Assembly (NCBI GenBank): GCA_037576195.1
Contig: CM075101.1
Location: forward strand, 32,178,001-32,242,000
Source of the DNA: Phytoseiulus persimilis
Lineage: Eukaryota; Arthropoda; Arachnida; Mesostigmata; Phytoseiidae
Reading direction: 5' to 3'
DNA length: 64,000 nucleotides
This document shows positions 61,895-64,000 of this stretch, one piece after another. Position 1 is the stretch's first letter; every line of letters begins with the position of its first letter. The translations under genes were made by a program, and so were the position numbers. A model generated the notes under the pieces. The model saw only the letters and a program-made list of their open reading frames with translations, had not been told where the DNA came from and searched no databases.

Positions 61895-61920
61895 TGTAAA
61901 TATATAAATATGTGTAAATA
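61895..61920 (+). promoter_or_regulatory. Pair of Pumilio-type (PUF) motifs TGTAAATA
   Basis: Two exact TGTAAATA octamers at 61895-61902 and 61913-61920, ten bases apart. They match the known PUF-protein RNA consensus UGUANAUA in the sense orientation of the Dpr-like gene. They lie about 150 bp before a polyadenylation signal, where PUF sites usually act in 3' UTRs to lower mRNA stability or translation. Function is inferred, since AT-rich sequence can give such matches by chance. Confidence 0.35.
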
Positions 61921-62064
61921 GAAGAATAGGTACCCGATAATGTATTGTGATAGGAAAGTATCGATTGATAGAATGACCCAAACGATCTGAAGACACTCGC
62001 GATTCAGTTGGACGAGCGGACGATTTGTTATCAGCATTCAAACTACGGCTGGTTGAGGAAGCTC

Positions 62065-62070
62065 AATAAA
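62065..62070 (+). terminator. Candidate polyadenylation signal AATAAA
   Basis: Canonical AATAAA, followed within about 15-45 bases by a GT- and T-rich run (gtttgtttac, then gtgtttttc). This is the usual layout of hexamer, cleavage site and downstream GU-rich element. Cleavage would fall near 62080-62090. It is the best-placed signal downstream of the Dpr-like stop codon; the AATAAA at 60740 is followed by G-rich sequence and is less convincing. Confidence 0.45.
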
Positions 62071-62090
62071 ACATTAGTCGAGTTTGTTTA

Positions 62091-64000
62091 CGATCCGTGT
62101 TTTTCTTCGAGGGGTAGTCGCGCTTGCGACAACTACCGGCGACGACTCCCACAGCATCGTGTAGCTAGTCTCTCACTTGCTCAAAACATTCCAATCCAGT
62201 CCAAATCATTTAGAACCAGTTCATATGGAGATTCAGTCGCTCGGCATTTATTGCGACAGGATCTCATCGGGCGTCGGAGTGGGATATCGTATCTGGCGCG
62301 GTTCTGCATTTGGTTTGGTTCAGAGGTCCTTTCACTTGCGAAAATCGAAAAGTACTTCCGCCGCAGAGCTGAAAACAGCTGTATCTTGGTTTGAGCTGAG
62401 CGTAAAGAGGAAGCTCGGAGTTTCTGAATCTCTTCCGCAAGTCGAAGTTCCGCTCTGAAGTAGAAATTGGTCGGAGACTTTGCTCAGAGTCAAGAAGCGC
62501 GCTCTGCGTAAATTCGCTAAGCAGGAAAAGTTCGGCGGTGGGCAAACGGCAAGAAGAGAGCGAAATACCTCAAACGACGGGCTCGGGAAAAGTCCTGGAG
62601 TTCCCAAGATCACGTCAAATCAAATCAGGCTGGTTGAGCCACCTTCCAAAATTGAGTCAGATCCCCTCAATTCAAGTTCTCCTCCAGCCGCCTCTCCGAG
62701 CAGCGCGACGAGATCCCGGCGGCCTGGGGCATGAGAATGAAGAGATCATAGAAATCTAACATTCTCCTGGTCGCGAACGTCCTCCCTCTTGCCCCAATGG
62801 ACATCGCGGTGTCGGCTCTCGAAGATGCGCAATTAATTCTTCCGATCCGAGGAAAATAAGAAGGTTACGGAGGAGCCGTCCCGAAAAGGCGGGTTCCTGA
62901 CTTCGAGGTGTGTGTTTTACTCCAAATTCAGAACATCCTGCGGTCGCAAGATGGAGGTCGGCGCTGGGACGGTACGGCCCAGTGGATAATACTTGAAGTC
63001 TGTCGGAGGTTTAAATCGTGGTAGTTGCAGTGGAAATGCTTCAACATTCAGAAAGATTGATGAACACCAGATAGGGGATCCGAAACTCTCTGAGCTATAT
63101 GAAGGACAGGTCCGCCGCTTGGTCGGCCTTGCGTTTGGCTTTCAATCTTCGCATGCTCGACATCGTGCCCCAATCGTGACCTCGGTTCCGTTTGCGCGCT
63201 GTTTGTTGGTTCTGTCGCCACCATCGTCGTTGTTGCTGCTGCTGTTTGCGCCGCCACTGTTTCTGTTTACTGACTCGTTATAACGTTTCCGGTGTGTGTG
63301 TGTCATCCCGGTGGAAGTAGACGAGGGCGCGAGCCGCAGCGCGACGGGTGTCCGTCTAAGTGGCAATCCGCGGCCCGAGTGCTCCGTCAGTATCATCAGA
63401 GCCAAAAAACACATACGTCGCGTCGCTGCCGTAGAAGCGGCCTCGACCAACGAAGTATGGTGTTGATGGCTCCAGCTCGTATCGTTCCGTTCGGCGGAAT
63501 CGTCGCGGGCCCGCCGAGTGGCCGGCCGACTTGACCGACCGTTCTGCCGTTCATAGAGTGTGTGGCCGCCTTTCCGGGCGGGCGACAAACCCACTCTGAG
63601 TCCATTCGTCCGTCCGGCGAAAAACATCGACCGTCCGTGACCGACGTGAGCGTGACTCTTATCCAATTTGAAAGTCAACACACTCGACCGAGCCGTAGAA
63701 AGTTGCCGCGAGACCGGTATGTGTGTGGAGGAGTCGCGATCCTACGCTCTTCGGACCTTTCGTCCTGCTCCCGCGGAATTCAATGTGCCAACACGAGCAG
63801 CGACCACTGCGGGTTCTGCTGCCCAGCGGGAGCCGGGGATTCACTCGTCGATGAGCCTTCCAGCTTCGCTCCAGGCCTTCGATGTTGAATATTTAGATTG
63901 TTCGAACAGCGCCCACCCTCCAGGCTTCTTGCAAAGTTTGAGATCTCAGGTGAATTCGCAGGCTGCTTGGTGACGCCGTATTTGGCTTGCAGTGCCTGCC
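62091..64000. other. Downstream flank, no gene recognised
   Basis: Beyond the putative polyadenylation site. Frames up to 179 codons (63142-63681, minus) cross triplet-rich sequence near 63220-63260 and have no recognisable domain. Confidence 0.45.

Larger units (their letters stand above)
59863..62090 (+). other. Probable 3' UTR of the Dpr-like gene
   Basis: The stretch from the Dpr stop codon to the AATAAA at 62065 holds no recognisable coding exon in either strand. It contains two TGTAAATA motifs near its distal end and an alternative AATAAA at 60740-60745. The distal part becomes AT-rich (about 61890-61960), as is common in 3' UTRs. An open frame on the minus strand (61513-61827) has a hydrophobic run but no family resemblance. 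The extent is inferred; a transcript end near 60.76 kb, or an unrelated gene here, is possible. Confidence 0.4.

Overview
This window is eukaryotic nuclear DNA, almost certainly from an arthropod or close relative. The one clearly recognisable gene has short exons joined by GT-AG introns and encodes a two-immunoglobulin-domain protein of the Dpr (defective proboscis extension response) / zig-8-like family. There are no bacterial-style operons or ribosome binding sites. Overall base composition looks balanced and CpG is not obviously depleted. A mite or similar compact-genome arthropod would fit, but that is inference, not something the sequence proves.

Layout. 1-2821: no gene recognised. 2822-6572: a large 45-bp-period minisatellite of roughly 75 degenerate units, interrupted by copies of a non-repeat cassette and containing a near-identical 769-bp tandem duplication. 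6573-10695: nothing recognised. 10696-11450: a candidate non-autonomous DNA transposon with 9-bp direct repeats, imperfect inverted ends and many CCGGAC motifs. 11451-33500: no confident gene; a few coding-like but unassignable ORFs and some simple repeats. 33500-33905: decayed copies of the 45-bp repeat in both orientations. 40048-40297: an isolated inverted repeat with 46-bp arms. 48763-48939: a decayed reverse-transcriptase fragment of a non-LTR retrotransposon. 49463-49878: a fold-back element whose left arm carries six TTTGGCGC motifs. 58191-59862: the last four coding exons of the Dpr-like gene on the + strand, probably followed by a long 3' UTR with two Pumilio-type TGTAAATA motifs and a polyadenylation signal at 62065.

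The 5' exons of the Dpr-like gene (signal peptide and start codon) were not found. They may lie far upstream within or beyond this window, so much of the apparently gene-free DNA could be intron or regulatory DNA of this gene. That is inference. Most long open frames elsewhere show no recognisable domain and are treated as chance ORFs.
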